Shown: piece after piece, positions 37,068 to 43,833 of the stretch
How positions within the stretch are numbered: the stretch's first letter is position 1
How the letters are laid out: every line of letters starts with the position of its first letter
From: Flavobacterium sp. ACN6
Lineage (GTDB): Bacteria; Bacteroidota; Bacteroidia; Flavobacteriales; Flavobacteriaceae
Direction: 5' to 3'
NCBI RefSeq assembly: GCF_002304005.1
Contig: NZ_MRCQ01000002.1
Coordinates: forward strand, 124,001 to 188,000
DNA length: 64,000 bases
Notes under the pieces: generated by a model
What the model was told of the DNA's origin: nothing
What the model saw: the letters and a program-made list of their open reading frames with translations, nothing else
The model's database searches: none
Translations under genes and position numbers: made by a program

Positions 37068-37490
37068 TTTTGCCACGAAGGCACTAAGACACAAAGTTTT
37101 TTTTTATTCTTTGCGTTGGTTATTATTTTTTTTTTGCCACTAAGGCGCTAAGACGCTAAGTTTTTTGTTTTTAATCTCACAAAGTCGCAGTCCCGAGGCT
37201 TCGGGAGCAAAGTTTTTTTTTAGCCACAGATTAATATGATTAAAAAAAAATCAGCTGAATCTGCAATCCCGATAGCTATCGGGAGCGTGAAAAATTCTTT
37301 TTTGTTTTTTGCCACGAAGGCACTAAGACACAAAGTTTTTTTATTCTTTGCGTTGGTTATTATTTTTTGCCACTAAGGCGCTAGGACACTAAGTTTTTTT
37401 GTTTTTAATCTCGCAAAGTCGCGGTCCCGAGGCTTCAGGAGCTAAGTTTTTATTTCACGCTCCCGATAGCTATCGGGATTGCAGATTCTA
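37068..37490. repeat. Duplicated intergenic repeat blocks
   Basis: A ~150-bp block (gccacgaaggcactaagac... cgcaaagtcgcagtcccgagg) at 37068-37217 is repeated with few changes at 37306-37452. Between and after them, the palindrome cccgatagctatcggg occurs at 37268-37283 and 37462-37477, and its flanks are inverted copies of each other (aatctgcaat... and attgcagatt...). No gene is present from 37050 to 37972. Confidence 0.8.
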
Positions 37491-37576
37491 GCAGATTTAA
37501 AATGATTTTTATAAATAATCTGCGAGCATCTGCTTAAATCTTTTTGAATCTGCGTGAAAAAATCTTTAACCGCAAA

Positions 37577-37682
37577 GTTTGTCATCCTGAGGAACGAAGG
37601 ATCACATCCAATATTCCTCAAAGAGAATTGCCAATCTTTGTAGAGTTTCTAGTGTGATCCTTCGTTCCTCAGGATGACAAAC
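37577..37682. repeat. ~106-bp inverted-repeat element (TCATCCTGAGG type)
   Basis: Perfect or near-perfect 30-bp arms beginning GTTTGTCATCCTGAGGAACG and ending with its complement. The core contains GCCAATCTTTGTAGAGTTTC. A sister copy lies at 39566-39669 and a half copy at 11399-11440; the element at 16057-16158 has the same core inverted but other arms. No ORF inside. Confidence 0.85.
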
Positions 37683-37708
37683 TGGGTGTTACACGCACTG
37701 CAGTGCGC

Positions 37709-37978
37709 CTCTACACTGAAAACTGCCACTGCGACTAATCACTAAAAACAAGTCTCTACACTGAAAACTGCGACTGCGACTGATCACTAAAAATAAGTCT
37801 CTACATTGAAAACTGCGACTGCGACTGATCACTAAAAACAAGTCTCTACACTGAAAACTGCGACTGCCACTGATCACTAAAAGTAACTCTCTACACTGAA
37901 AACTGCCACTGCCACTGATCACTAAAAATAACTCTCTACACTGAAAACTGCGACTGCGACTGAACACTAAAATCAATC
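37709..37978. repeat. Six tandem copies of a 45-bp unit
   Basis: The landmark CTCTACA occurs at 37709, 37754, 37799, 37844, 37889 and 37934, exactly 45 apart. Each unit reads CTCTACACTGAAAACTGC then GACTGCGACTGATCACTAAAA with substitutions. Because 45 is a multiple of three, the minus strand shows a 95-residue frame with a 15-residue repeat, which I regard as an artefact. The array abuts the rtcB stop codon (37973). Confidence 0.95.
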
Positions 37979-39394
37979 CTCTCGGCTCCCATCATCTGCC
38001 ATTCTCACTAATTTCGGAGTGAATTTCGCTACAACATCAACCAAATCCTGTTGTGCTTCCATCACCTGATTGATATCTTTGTACGCCATTGGCGCTTCGT
38101 CCAATCCTGCTCCGATAAGTGTCACACCGTGATGCTGTAAAATCGATTTCATCTCGTTTTTAGTGATGCTTTTTATAGCTTTAGTTCTGCTCATTTGTCG
38201 TCCTGCTCCGTGTGAAGCCGAATTAATGGCGTTCTCCTCGCCTTTTCCTCTCACTAAAAATCCCGGTGCTGTCATACTTCCCGGAATGATTCCCATAACG
38301 CCTTTTCCGGCTGGAGTTGCGCCTTTTCTATGCACGATTACTTCTTCGCCGTTCCAGATTTCTTTCCACGCAAAATTATGGTGGTTTTCGACTTTGGCTA
38401 AAATTGTGGCACCCAGAGCGCGTTCCATTTTGTTATGGATAATTTCATGACAAGCCGAAGCGTAATCTCCCGCCAAATTCATTGCCATCCAGTATTCCTG
38501 ACCCAATTGAGAATTCATATCTAAATACGCTAAGTTTTTTGCCGCTTCTGGAAGTTTACAAACGTCTTTTGCGATTTTGGTATAATGTCCCGCAATTGTA
38601 GCGCCCATTCCGCGTGAACCAGAATGTGTTAACAAAGCGAAATATTTCCCTTTTGGGATATTCAAAACGGCATCGTCTTTGGCAAATTCCATGATTCCGA
38701 ATTCCACAAAGTGATTCCCGCCACCTGAAGATCCTAATTGCGACCAGGCTTTATCTTTCAAATTTTTCACAAACGGATTCATATTGAAAGTATCATTCTC
38801 CAAAACCGCATGATCTGATTTGTACTGACCGTGAAATCCGTGACCCGCTCCAAAAATAGAATTGGCGATTAATTCTTTTTTAAATTTAGCTTCATTTTCA
38901 AAGTAAAAATCTTCTGGAATATCGTAAACCGACAACGCCATTCTACACCCAATATCAACTCCAACGCCATACGGAATAATGGCATTTTTAGTGGCTAAAA
39001 CTCCGCCAATCGGTAATCCGTAACCTTGGTGCGCGTCTGGCATCAATGCTCCGGCAACCGTAACGGGCAATTTCATGGCTACTTCCATTTGTTTTCTGGC
39101 TCCGTCTTCGATATGATCTAATCCGTAAGCCGAATACGCATTTGGATTTTCGTTTAACGCAATGAAATCTTCTGGTTTTTCATTTGATTTTTCGATTAAA
39201 GCCACAGCCAGTTTGCTGAAGATTTTATCATCTATATAATTCTCCGGAGTTTCTAAGACGTTTTTGAAATTTGCGATCATTTCGTCTCTAGTGAATCCGT
39301 TTCTTTTGCTGTTTATTTTTAAGGCAATCCCGATTATTTTTCCTTCTGGGAATCCTAATTCTAATATATCTGTACCGTTTATTTGTGTTTTCAT
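37973..39394 (-). CDS. rtcB: RNA-splicing ligase RtcB
   Basis: 473 residues from the ATG at 39394; a TTG seven codons upstream is possible but overlaps the promoter word. RtcB joins RNA 2',3'-cyclic-phosphate (3'-phosphate) and 5'-OH ends with GTP and Mn, and so repairs or splices tRNA. Seen: MPDAHQGYGLPIGGVLAT, the metal ligands in GVGVDIGCRM, GGGNHFVEF, THSGSRGMG, and HGAGRQMSRT with the histidine that carries GMP. All catalytic residues are present. A palindromic operator and CTTTG promoter word lie directly upstream, shared with the tRNA-like array. No archease or RtcA gene is in the window. Confidence 0.96.
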   Translation of the reverse strand: MKTQINGTDILELGFPEGKIIGIALKINSKRNGFTRDEMIANFKNVLETPENYIDDKIFSKLAVALIEKSNEKPEDFIALNENPNAYSAYGLDHIEDGARKQMEVAMKLPVTVAGALMPDAHQGYGLPIGGVLATKNAIIPYGVGVDIGCRMALSVYDIPEDFYFENEAKFKKELIANSIFGAGHGFHGQYKSDHAVLENDTFNMNPFVKNLKDKAWSQLGSSGGGNHFVEFGIMEFAKDDAVLNIPKGKYFALLTHSGSRGMGATIAGHYTKIAKDVCKLPEAAKNLAYLDMNSQLGQEYWMAMNLAGDYASACHEIIHNKMERALGATILAKVENHHNFAWKEIWNGEEVIVHRKGATPAGKGVMGIIPGSMTAPGFLVRGKGEENAINSASHGAGRQMSRTKAIKSITKNEMKSILQHHGVTLIGAGLDEAPMAYKDINQVMEAQQDLVDVVAKFTPKLVRMADDGSRED

Positions 39395-39412
39395 TGTTTC
39401 TTTTTTAAAGGA

Positions 39413-39449
39413 CAAAGGTTAAATGCTACTGCGCAGTTATTTTGCGTAG
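39413..39449 (-). promoter_or_regulatory. rtcB promoter with palindromic operator
   Basis: Imperfect 24-bp palindrome at 39426-39449 (arms CTACTGCGCA and TTGCGTAG on the plus strand), 8 bases from the -7-like word AACCTTTG (CTTTG at 39413-39417) and 31 bases from the rtcB ATG. The same palindrome occurs at 42642-42665 and 42730-42753 with the same geometry. The WYL-domain regulator gene at 43834 is the obvious candidate to bind it. Confidence 0.7.
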
Positions 39450-39565
39450 ACACATTTAATTCTAAGTTTTTTTGCTCTACGAAGAGATAGTTCTCGCAAA
39501 GTCGCAGAGTCGCAAAGGTTTTTTTGCCACAGATTAAAGGATTAAAATGATTTTTTTTCTCATTT

Positions 39566-39669
39566 TTTGTCATCCTGAGGAACGAAGGATCACATCCAAT
39601 ATTCCTCAAAGAGAATCGCCAATCTTTGTCGAGTTTCTTGTGTGATCCTTCGTTCCTCAGGATGACAAA
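39566..39669. repeat. ~104-bp inverted-repeat element (TCATCCTGAGG type), second copy
   Basis: Nearly identical to 37577-37682, differing at a few core bases (ATCGCCAATCTTTGTCGAG against ATTGCCAATCTTTGTAGAG). The two copies bracket rtcB at both ends. Confidence 0.85.
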
Positions 39670-39729
39670 CAGTACGTTTAATAATGCTTAAAAAAACTTT
39701 GCGACTTCGCGAGATTAAATTTACACACT

Positions 39730-39901
39730 TTGCGAAGACGCACTGCAGTGCGCCTCTACAAAAAACCTTTGTCCCTCTGAACCTCTGCCTCTTTGTACCT
39801 AATTAAACCTAATTTACCAAACTTTGCGGAGACGCACTGCAGTGCGCCTCTACAAAAACCTTTATACCTCTGAACCTCTGCCTCATTGTACCTAATTAAA
39901 C
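39730..39901. repeat. Direct duplication of ~94 bp with GCACTGCAGTGC palindrome
   Basis: The palindrome GCACTGCAGTGC with flank GCCTCTACA occurs at 39740-39751 and 39834-39845, each followed by ctctgaacctctgcctc and taattaaacctaat. A third copy of the palindrome and flank is at 37695-37706. The second unit runs up to the stop codon of the 746-residue gene. Confidence 0.85.
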
Positions 39902-42142
39902 CTAATCTACTAATAATTGTGTCACAACCGCAGGATTCATTGCCCATTGTGCTGTATAAACCTCATCGGCAATTTCGTTTTCGGTTATTGTTAAACCTTG
40001 GGCTTCCGCTTTAAGCTGTAACAAACTACCAATATTCAATTTGCTGTTTAGTTTTGATAACAACGCCTGAACGCCTTTAAAATCCAAACCACCTACAACC
40101 TGACCTCCGAAAGTCATTTCTAACCAAACGATTTCTCTTTTGGCTACATCCAACACTCCAAAAACCAAACCTTTGGCAACATTCTGCGTTACACGAACCT
40201 GATGATCTACACACGACGGATCGTACGCTACACCAGTTTTTTCCGAAATTTTCATCGGGTGTTTACTGTTCATCCAACCTACAATTAAATTTGGCGTAAT
40301 ACTTCCGTTGCTGTATGCATTACAGGTAAAAGTTACAAATTTTGCGTTGGCTTTCGCCAATTCGTCGATGTTGATGTTAATATATTCGGCAGTTCCAATT
40401 TTATTCGGAATACTTCTTATATCACCACTATGCTGACAACCAGTTGTAGTCAATCGGCTGAAAGAACAAATATCTGAACTGTTTTCATAGGCAATATGAC
40501 AGCTCAAATCCATATCTAAATGCTGCGCTGGCAAAGCTGCACCCCATTGCATATACAATCGCACTTCGTTTCCTTCAATTGGGAAACGGGTTCCCATTAA
40601 AGCAACTGGCAAATCCTGAACTGTATCGCTTCGATCTCCTATAGAAACCGGAATGTTAAACAATTGCGGATCAATGTACATGGTTTTGTTTGTATTAGAA
40701 ACCGCTGCAAATCGTTTTATCATGGCCAAAAGACACAATTTTTCTATCTGATTTTTCATTTCTTCTAACTGAAAATCTTCGTACAATTTCAATAAACCGT
40801 TAGGTTGAATTCGCTTGTTTGTTCCGCCAAGAGGCTTCACACTTCTCTGCATATTTTTATCAAAATAATTTTGAGCATACATATTTAAAGTAAACACCAA
40901 TCGAGCCGGAACTTTATCGATGATTTCTTCAAAATGTGCAATCGTTTCTTCTGCTCCAAACCATAGCATGTTCGAAAATAACGAACGTGCAAATAATCCT
41001 GGACGTTGTTTTAACAATGCAAAAGTTTTATCGGCATCAAACTTTAATCTTGATGTGTTTACTTTGCTTTGCCAAACATCATACACTTGGTTGTAAAATA
41101 CATCCATTAAAAAATTCAATTTCTCGAATCCTTTTCTTTTACTGTATTCTGCCAAACGCAATGCGCGGATAAAACGAACCCACATTCCTCTTTTAGGATG
41201 CATCGTTTCGCACATCGCTTCAACATCCATATCCATAGTATTCAACCAATTTGCCACCATTAAACATTCTTTTCGGGAATATTTCAATTTCAAATCTTTT
41301 TTTGATGCAACTCTCGCCTGAACGCTCGTATCTAAAACATTGTAGAAATGCTGTCCATTTTTTGACGCACGTTTCACAATCGTTTTTGGCTCCATAATCT
41401 GAAGCATTCCTGTGTTTTTATACCATAAATATCTTAAGATATCAGTTGGTGTTTTTAAAAATTGAGATGCTTCGGCTTCTTTACCGTTTTCAATCAAAAG
41501 ATCAATTACAAGCATTAAAGTTTCCTTCATTGCAACTTCTGTTTTTGGCAAAGGCAAATTTTGCATCACCATTTTTAAACTATCTACCTGTGTAGCGTCT
41601 AAAGCTGTTTTTGACTGCAATAATGATATATAGAAATCATTTAAATCTTTTTCTGTCCACAATTCAAGCATTTTTAATTTGCTTCCTTGTCCGATATTTT
41701 CCAGTTTTCCGAATTCAAACGGAGTTCCGCAGAACGGACAGCCATTGTATCTTTCTAATGGAAAAGTATTATCCGGAATAATATGACCGCATTGTAAAGT
41801 TATTCCGTTTTTGGTTTTAAAAACATTTCCGAAATAAGTTGTAATATGATCTACAACAGATTCTCCCGTTGGGATATTCCATTCTTTCACCAAAGGCGTC
41901 CAGTTTTTATCTGTCCCTAAAACTTCTCTCAGCACATCTAAAACTTCAACTTTATAATTTGGGTTTACATTGTTTAAAGCATGTAATAATGATTCGGAAA
42001 CTGTAAATCCAAGTCTTGAAATATTGGCTAACAAAACTGAAGTTGTTCCTGATAAATTTTTGTTCTCATTCGCAATCATTTCTGACGGAATGAAAATGGC
42101 ATTTTGACGTAAACTGATTTTTAATAATGCTGTTGTTTTCAT
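39902..42142 (-). CDS. RtcB-associated protein with zinc-ribbon-like motif and TerD-like C-terminal region
   Basis: 746 residues. A zinc-ribbon-like motif C118-x-H120...C135-P-F-C138-G lies in the N-terminal part. The middle is helical, with RPGLFARSLFSNML, a block I associate with large TerD-linked proteins found near RtcB. Residues ~555-680 (LDMDLSCHIAYE, then HSGDIRS, YININIDELA, VTFTCNAYSNG) resemble a TerD-type beta-sandwich, normally a calcium-binding stress domain. No nuclease or ligase motif is seen. Its 5' leader contains the tRNA-like array, ending 28 bases before the ATG, so protein and RNAs share a transcript. It is upstream of rtcB in the same direction but separated by 507 bases and a second operator. 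A role in handling the tRNA-like RNAs is inference. Confidence 0.8.
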   Translation of the reverse strand: MKTTALLKISLRQNAIFIPSEMIANENKNLSGTTSVLLANISRLGFTVSESLLHALNNVNPNYKVEVLDVLREVLGTDKNWTPLVKEWNIPTGESVVDHITTYFGNVFKTKNGITLQCGHIIPDNTFPLERYNGCPFCGTPFEFGKLENIGQGSKLKMLELWTEKDLNDFYISLLQSKTALDATQVDSLKMVMQNLPLPKTEVAMKETLMLVIDLLIENGKEAEASQFLKTPTDILRYLWYKNTGMLQIMEPKTIVKRASKNGQHFYNVLDTSVQARVASKKDLKLKYSRKECLMVANWLNTMDMDVEAMCETMHPKRGMWVRFIRALRLAEYSKRKGFEKLNFLMDVFYNQVYDVWQSKVNTSRLKFDADKTFALLKQRPGLFARSLFSNMLWFGAEETIAHFEEIIDKVPARLVFTLNMYAQNYFDKNMQRSVKPLGGTNKRIQPNGLLKLYEDFQLEEMKNQIEKLCLLAMIKRFAAVSNTNKTMYIDPQLFNIPVSIGDRSDTVQDLPVALMGTRFPIEGNEVRLYMQWGAALPAQHLDMDLSCHIAYENSSDICSFSRLTTTGCQHSGDIRSIPNKIGTAEYININIDELAKANAKFVTFTCNAYSNGSITPNLIVGWMNSKHPMKISEKTGVAYDPSCVDHQVRVTQNVAKGLVFGVLDVAKREIVWLEMTFGGQVVGGLDFKGVQALLSKLNSKLNIGSLLQLKAEAQGLTITENEIADEVYTAQWAMNPAVVTQLLVD

Positions 42143-42170
42143 TTTTTTAATTTTTAAAATTTAGATAATT

Positions 42171-42213
42171 GCGTTTCTGAGTTCTACCTAAAAGATTTTG
42201 AAGTAAGAAACAC
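42171..42213 (-). ncRNA. tRNA-like array, element 5
   Basis: 43 nt. 8-bp stem GTGTTTCT / AGAAACGC (one G-U) that begins inside motif copy 5 and closes 28 bases before the ATG of the 746-residue gene. After the stem comes TACTTC as in the other elements; AGGTAGAACTC is a faint T-arm-like trace. Most degenerate member. Confidence 0.45.
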
Positions 42214-42237
42214 TTGACCTGAAATTGGAGTGTAATG

Positions 42238-42288
42238 GATTAGCTGATTCAAATTGGTTTGTGGGTTTCCCCGAGAAGTAAGCTAATC
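42238..42288 (-). ncRNA. tRNA-like array, element 4
   Basis: 51 nt. Perfect 8-bp stem GATTAGCT / AGCTAATC starting inside motif copy 4. Inside are TACTTC, a GGG-GAAA-CCC hairpin with GNRA loop, and AATTTGAATC, which resembles a worn T-loop. Confidence 0.5.
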
Positions 42289-42317
42289 TTGACCCTCGTT
42301 TTTTATTAATGATAATT

Positions 42318-42371
42318 TTAAAACTTGCCGGACTCGAACCGGAAATACCAATGTCTAGAAGTAAGTTTTAA
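42318..42371 (-). ncRNA. tRNA-like array, element 3
   Basis: 54 nt. 8-bp acceptor-like stem TTAAAACT / AGTTTTAA starting inside motif copy 3, then TACTTC, a 15-nt linker and a clear T arm CCGG-TTCGAGT-CCGG (42328-42342). D and anticodon arms are absent, so it would be a mini-tRNA of acceptor plus T arm. Confidence 0.6.
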
Positions 42372-42385
42372 TTGACCATTAATAG

Positions 42386-42503
42386 TGAAGCAGATGGGAT
42401 TCGAACCCACGACCCGGACATTATAAGTGTACGAAGTAAGTTTAGATTGACCTTTTAAGGATAATTTCAAAACTACCTGCTCTAACCGCTGAGCTACTGC
42501 TTC
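42386..42503 (-). tRNA. tRNA-Ile(UAU)-like gene with a 45-nt insertion
   Basis: Minus strand. Acceptor GAAGCAG / CTGCTTC (7/7), T8 A9, D arm GCTC-AGCGGTTA-GAGC, A26, then 45 extra bases (42477-42433), then anticodon arm GTACA-CTTATAA-TGTCC (anticodon TAT, one mismatch), variable GGGTC, T arm GTGGG-TTCGAAT-CCCAT and A73. Without the insertion it is exactly 73 nt. The insertion ends with motif copy 2 (TTACTTC) exactly at position 26/27, not the classical 37/38 intron site, and its ends can pair (GTAGTTT with AAACTTAC, one bulge). UAU is an unusual isoleucine anticodon in bacteria. Could be a spliced tRNA, a processed decoy or a tRNA-like guide. Confidence 0.65.
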
Positions 42504-42627
42504 ATTTAAATGAGATAAAAAGGTAATGGTGTAAGTGTGTACATTGGAAAGTGTTTTCGAAGTAACTCAAACTTGACCTGTTTTATTCTTTTTCTTATTT
42601 GTATGAACGTTTGTTTTTATTTCTGAA

Positions 42628-42665
42628 CAAAGATTTTAAAACTAGTGCGCAGTTATTTTGCGTAG
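42628..42665 (-). promoter_or_regulatory. Proximal promoter/operator of the tRNA-like array
   Basis: Imperfect palindrome at 42642-42665 (CTAGTGCGCA ... TTGCGTAG) 9 bases from AATCTTTG (CTTTG at 42628-42632). Transcription would start near 42620, about 40 bases before motif copy 1. Confidence 0.65.
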
Positions 42666-42715
42666 TGTTTTTTCTTCTTCTTATTTTAGAAATAGTATTT
42701 GTTTTATTTCTTGAG

Positions 42716-42753
42716 CAAAGATTTCAAAACTACTACGCAATTATTTTGCGCAG
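42716..42753 (-). promoter_or_regulatory. Distal promoter/operator of the tRNA-like array
   Basis: Palindrome at 42730-42753 (CTACTACGCA ... TTGCGCAG), 9 bases from AATCTTTG (CTTTG at 42716-42720). The whole ~85-bp segment is a diverged duplicate of the proximal promoter region (both have ttcttattt..., ...atttct then caaagatttt/ttc). Confidence 0.65.
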
Positions 42754-42804
42754 TAAAAAAAGAATTTTAAATTTGAGAGAAAATTATTTTTAAATAATAT
42801 ATAA

Positions 42805-43020
42805 GTCCCAGAGGGACGGCATATTTATAGCTGTTTTCGTGATGTTATTTCAACAACCCCAGCGGGGTGACATATTTTATGAGTGAACATTAAAACTGGA
42901 AATGACGCTCCGTTAGAGCTTTTGAGCTTATCGTGATAAATTGTTATAGATATTTCGCTCCGCTGGAGCTATTTGATCTTACGCTAATAATTAGCTATAA
43001 ATATTACGCTCGGCAGGAGC
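42805..43020. repeat. Cluster of five REP-like hairpins
   Basis: GTCCCAGAGGGAC (42805-42817), ACCCCAGCGGGGT (42856-42868), GCTCCGTTAGAGC (42907-42919), GCTCCGCTGGAGC (42957-42969) and GCTCGGCAGGAGC (43008-43020), spaced ~50 bases with 'atatttatag' or 'gctataaatatt' between. The first two and the last three are in opposite orientation. Such palindromic intergenic repeats are common in Bacteroidota. They fill the gap before the HD-domain gene. Confidence 0.8.
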
Positions 43021-43046
43021 TTTCATCAGATTTAAAAAAAGACAAA

Positions 43047-43670
43047 ATGAATTTAGAAAAAACGTATTCTGAATTACTTTTGAATATTGGCTTTTCAGTG
43101 AATGAAATTCAGAAAAACTGGATGGAATTAGAAAATGCATATTCCAAAAAATCAAGGTATTATCATAATCTTACACATATAAAAGATATGATTGCGAGTT
43201 TTGAAACGTATCGCGATCAACTTCAAAACCCTAATGAAATCTTATTTTCTATTTTTTATCATGATTTTGTGTATTCGGCTTCCAAAAAAGATAACGAACT
43301 TAAAAGTGCCGAATATGCTTTGGCAATTTTACCTAAAAATGTCAATCTAAATAGGCAATTGGTTTTTGATGCCATCTGCGCTACACAACTGCATCAGCAT
43401 AATAGAATTGAAGATATCAATTGGGTAATCGATTTTGATTTGAAAATCCTAGCTAAAGGTTGGGACGATTATAAAATCTATTTTGAACAGATTAGAAAAG
43501 AATACCGCATTTATCCTGATTTTCTATACAAACCCGGGCGCGCGAAGGCATTGAAACATTTTCTGGAGAATGAATTTATTTTTCAGACAGATGAGTTTAG
43601 AAAATTGTATGAGGAAAAAGCGAGATTTAATATTGAAAAAGAATTAAGCCTTTTAGAAAGCAAAAAATAA
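43047..43670 (+). CDS. HD-superfamily metal-dependent phosphohydrolase
   Basis: 207 residues from the ATG at 43047; the frame extends upstream into the REP hairpins but that part is not protein-like. Family of predicted HD phosphohydrolases: YHNLTHIKDM gives the first histidine, FYHDFVYS the HD pair, and ATQLHQHN and DFDLKILA the later ligands. Substrate unknown; relatives are thought to act on nucleotides or phosphate esters. It lies between the tRNA-like array and the WYL regulator, transcribed away from rtcB. Its part in the RNA locus is uncertain. Confidence 0.87.
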   Translation: MNLEKTYSELLLNIGFSVNEIQKNWMELENAYSKKSRYYHNLTHIKDMIASFETYRDQLQNPNEILFSIFYHDFVYSASKKDNELKSAEYALAILPKNVNLNRQLVFDAICATQLHQHNRIEDINWVIDFDLKILAKGWDDYKIYFEQIRKEYRIYPDFLYKPGRAKALKHFLENEFIFQTDEFRKLYEEKARFNIEKELSLLESKK

Positions 43671-43833
43671 TCTCGCAAAGTCGCAGTCCCGAGGCTTCGG
43701 GAGCAAAGTTTTTATACCACAGATTAAAGGATTAAAATGATTAAAAAAAATCTGCAAAATCTGCTTAAATCTGCAAAATCTGCGTGAAACAAATCCTTTG
43801 AGCCTTTGCGCCTTTGCGGCAAAACGTCAAACT

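Larger units (their letters stand above)
42200..42578 (-). repeat. Five copies of the 20-nt motif GGTCAA-N7-TTACTTC
   Basis: Minus-strand copies at 42559-42578, 42433-42452, 42358-42377, 42275-42294 and 42200-42219 (spacing 126, 75, 83, 75). GGTCAA and TTACTTC are invariant; the seven central bases differ in every copy (GTTTGAG, TCTAAAC, TTAAAAC, GATTAGC, GTGTTTC). In copies 3, 4 and 5 the variable part plus the next T has a complementary partner downstream. Copy 2 instead pairs imperfectly with AGTTTTGA upstream. Copy 1 has no clear partner. Spacing and unique centres exclude a CRISPR array. Confidence 0.92.

Noticed and set aside
37689..37976. Minus-strand frame of 95 residues with a 15-residue repeat (SRSRSFQCREL type)
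   Set aside because: It is produced entirely by the 45-bp tandem repeat, whose unit is a multiple of three. It has no promoter word and overlaps the rtcB end.
39391..39947. Short minus-strand frames upstream of rtcB and in the 94-bp duplication
   Set aside because: Both are made of inverted-repeat and direct-repeat DNA with no conserved protein pattern.
42200..42578. CRISPR array from the five 20-nt motifs
   Set aside because: Repeats are interrupted by a variable 7-base centre, spacing is irregular (75-126), intervening sequences fold as tRNA-like RNA, and no cas gene is near.
42599..42793. 64-residue plus-strand frame (MYERLFLFLNK)
   Set aside because: It lies across the duplicated promoter/operator segment on the opposite strand and repeats itself with the duplication; no sign of coding.
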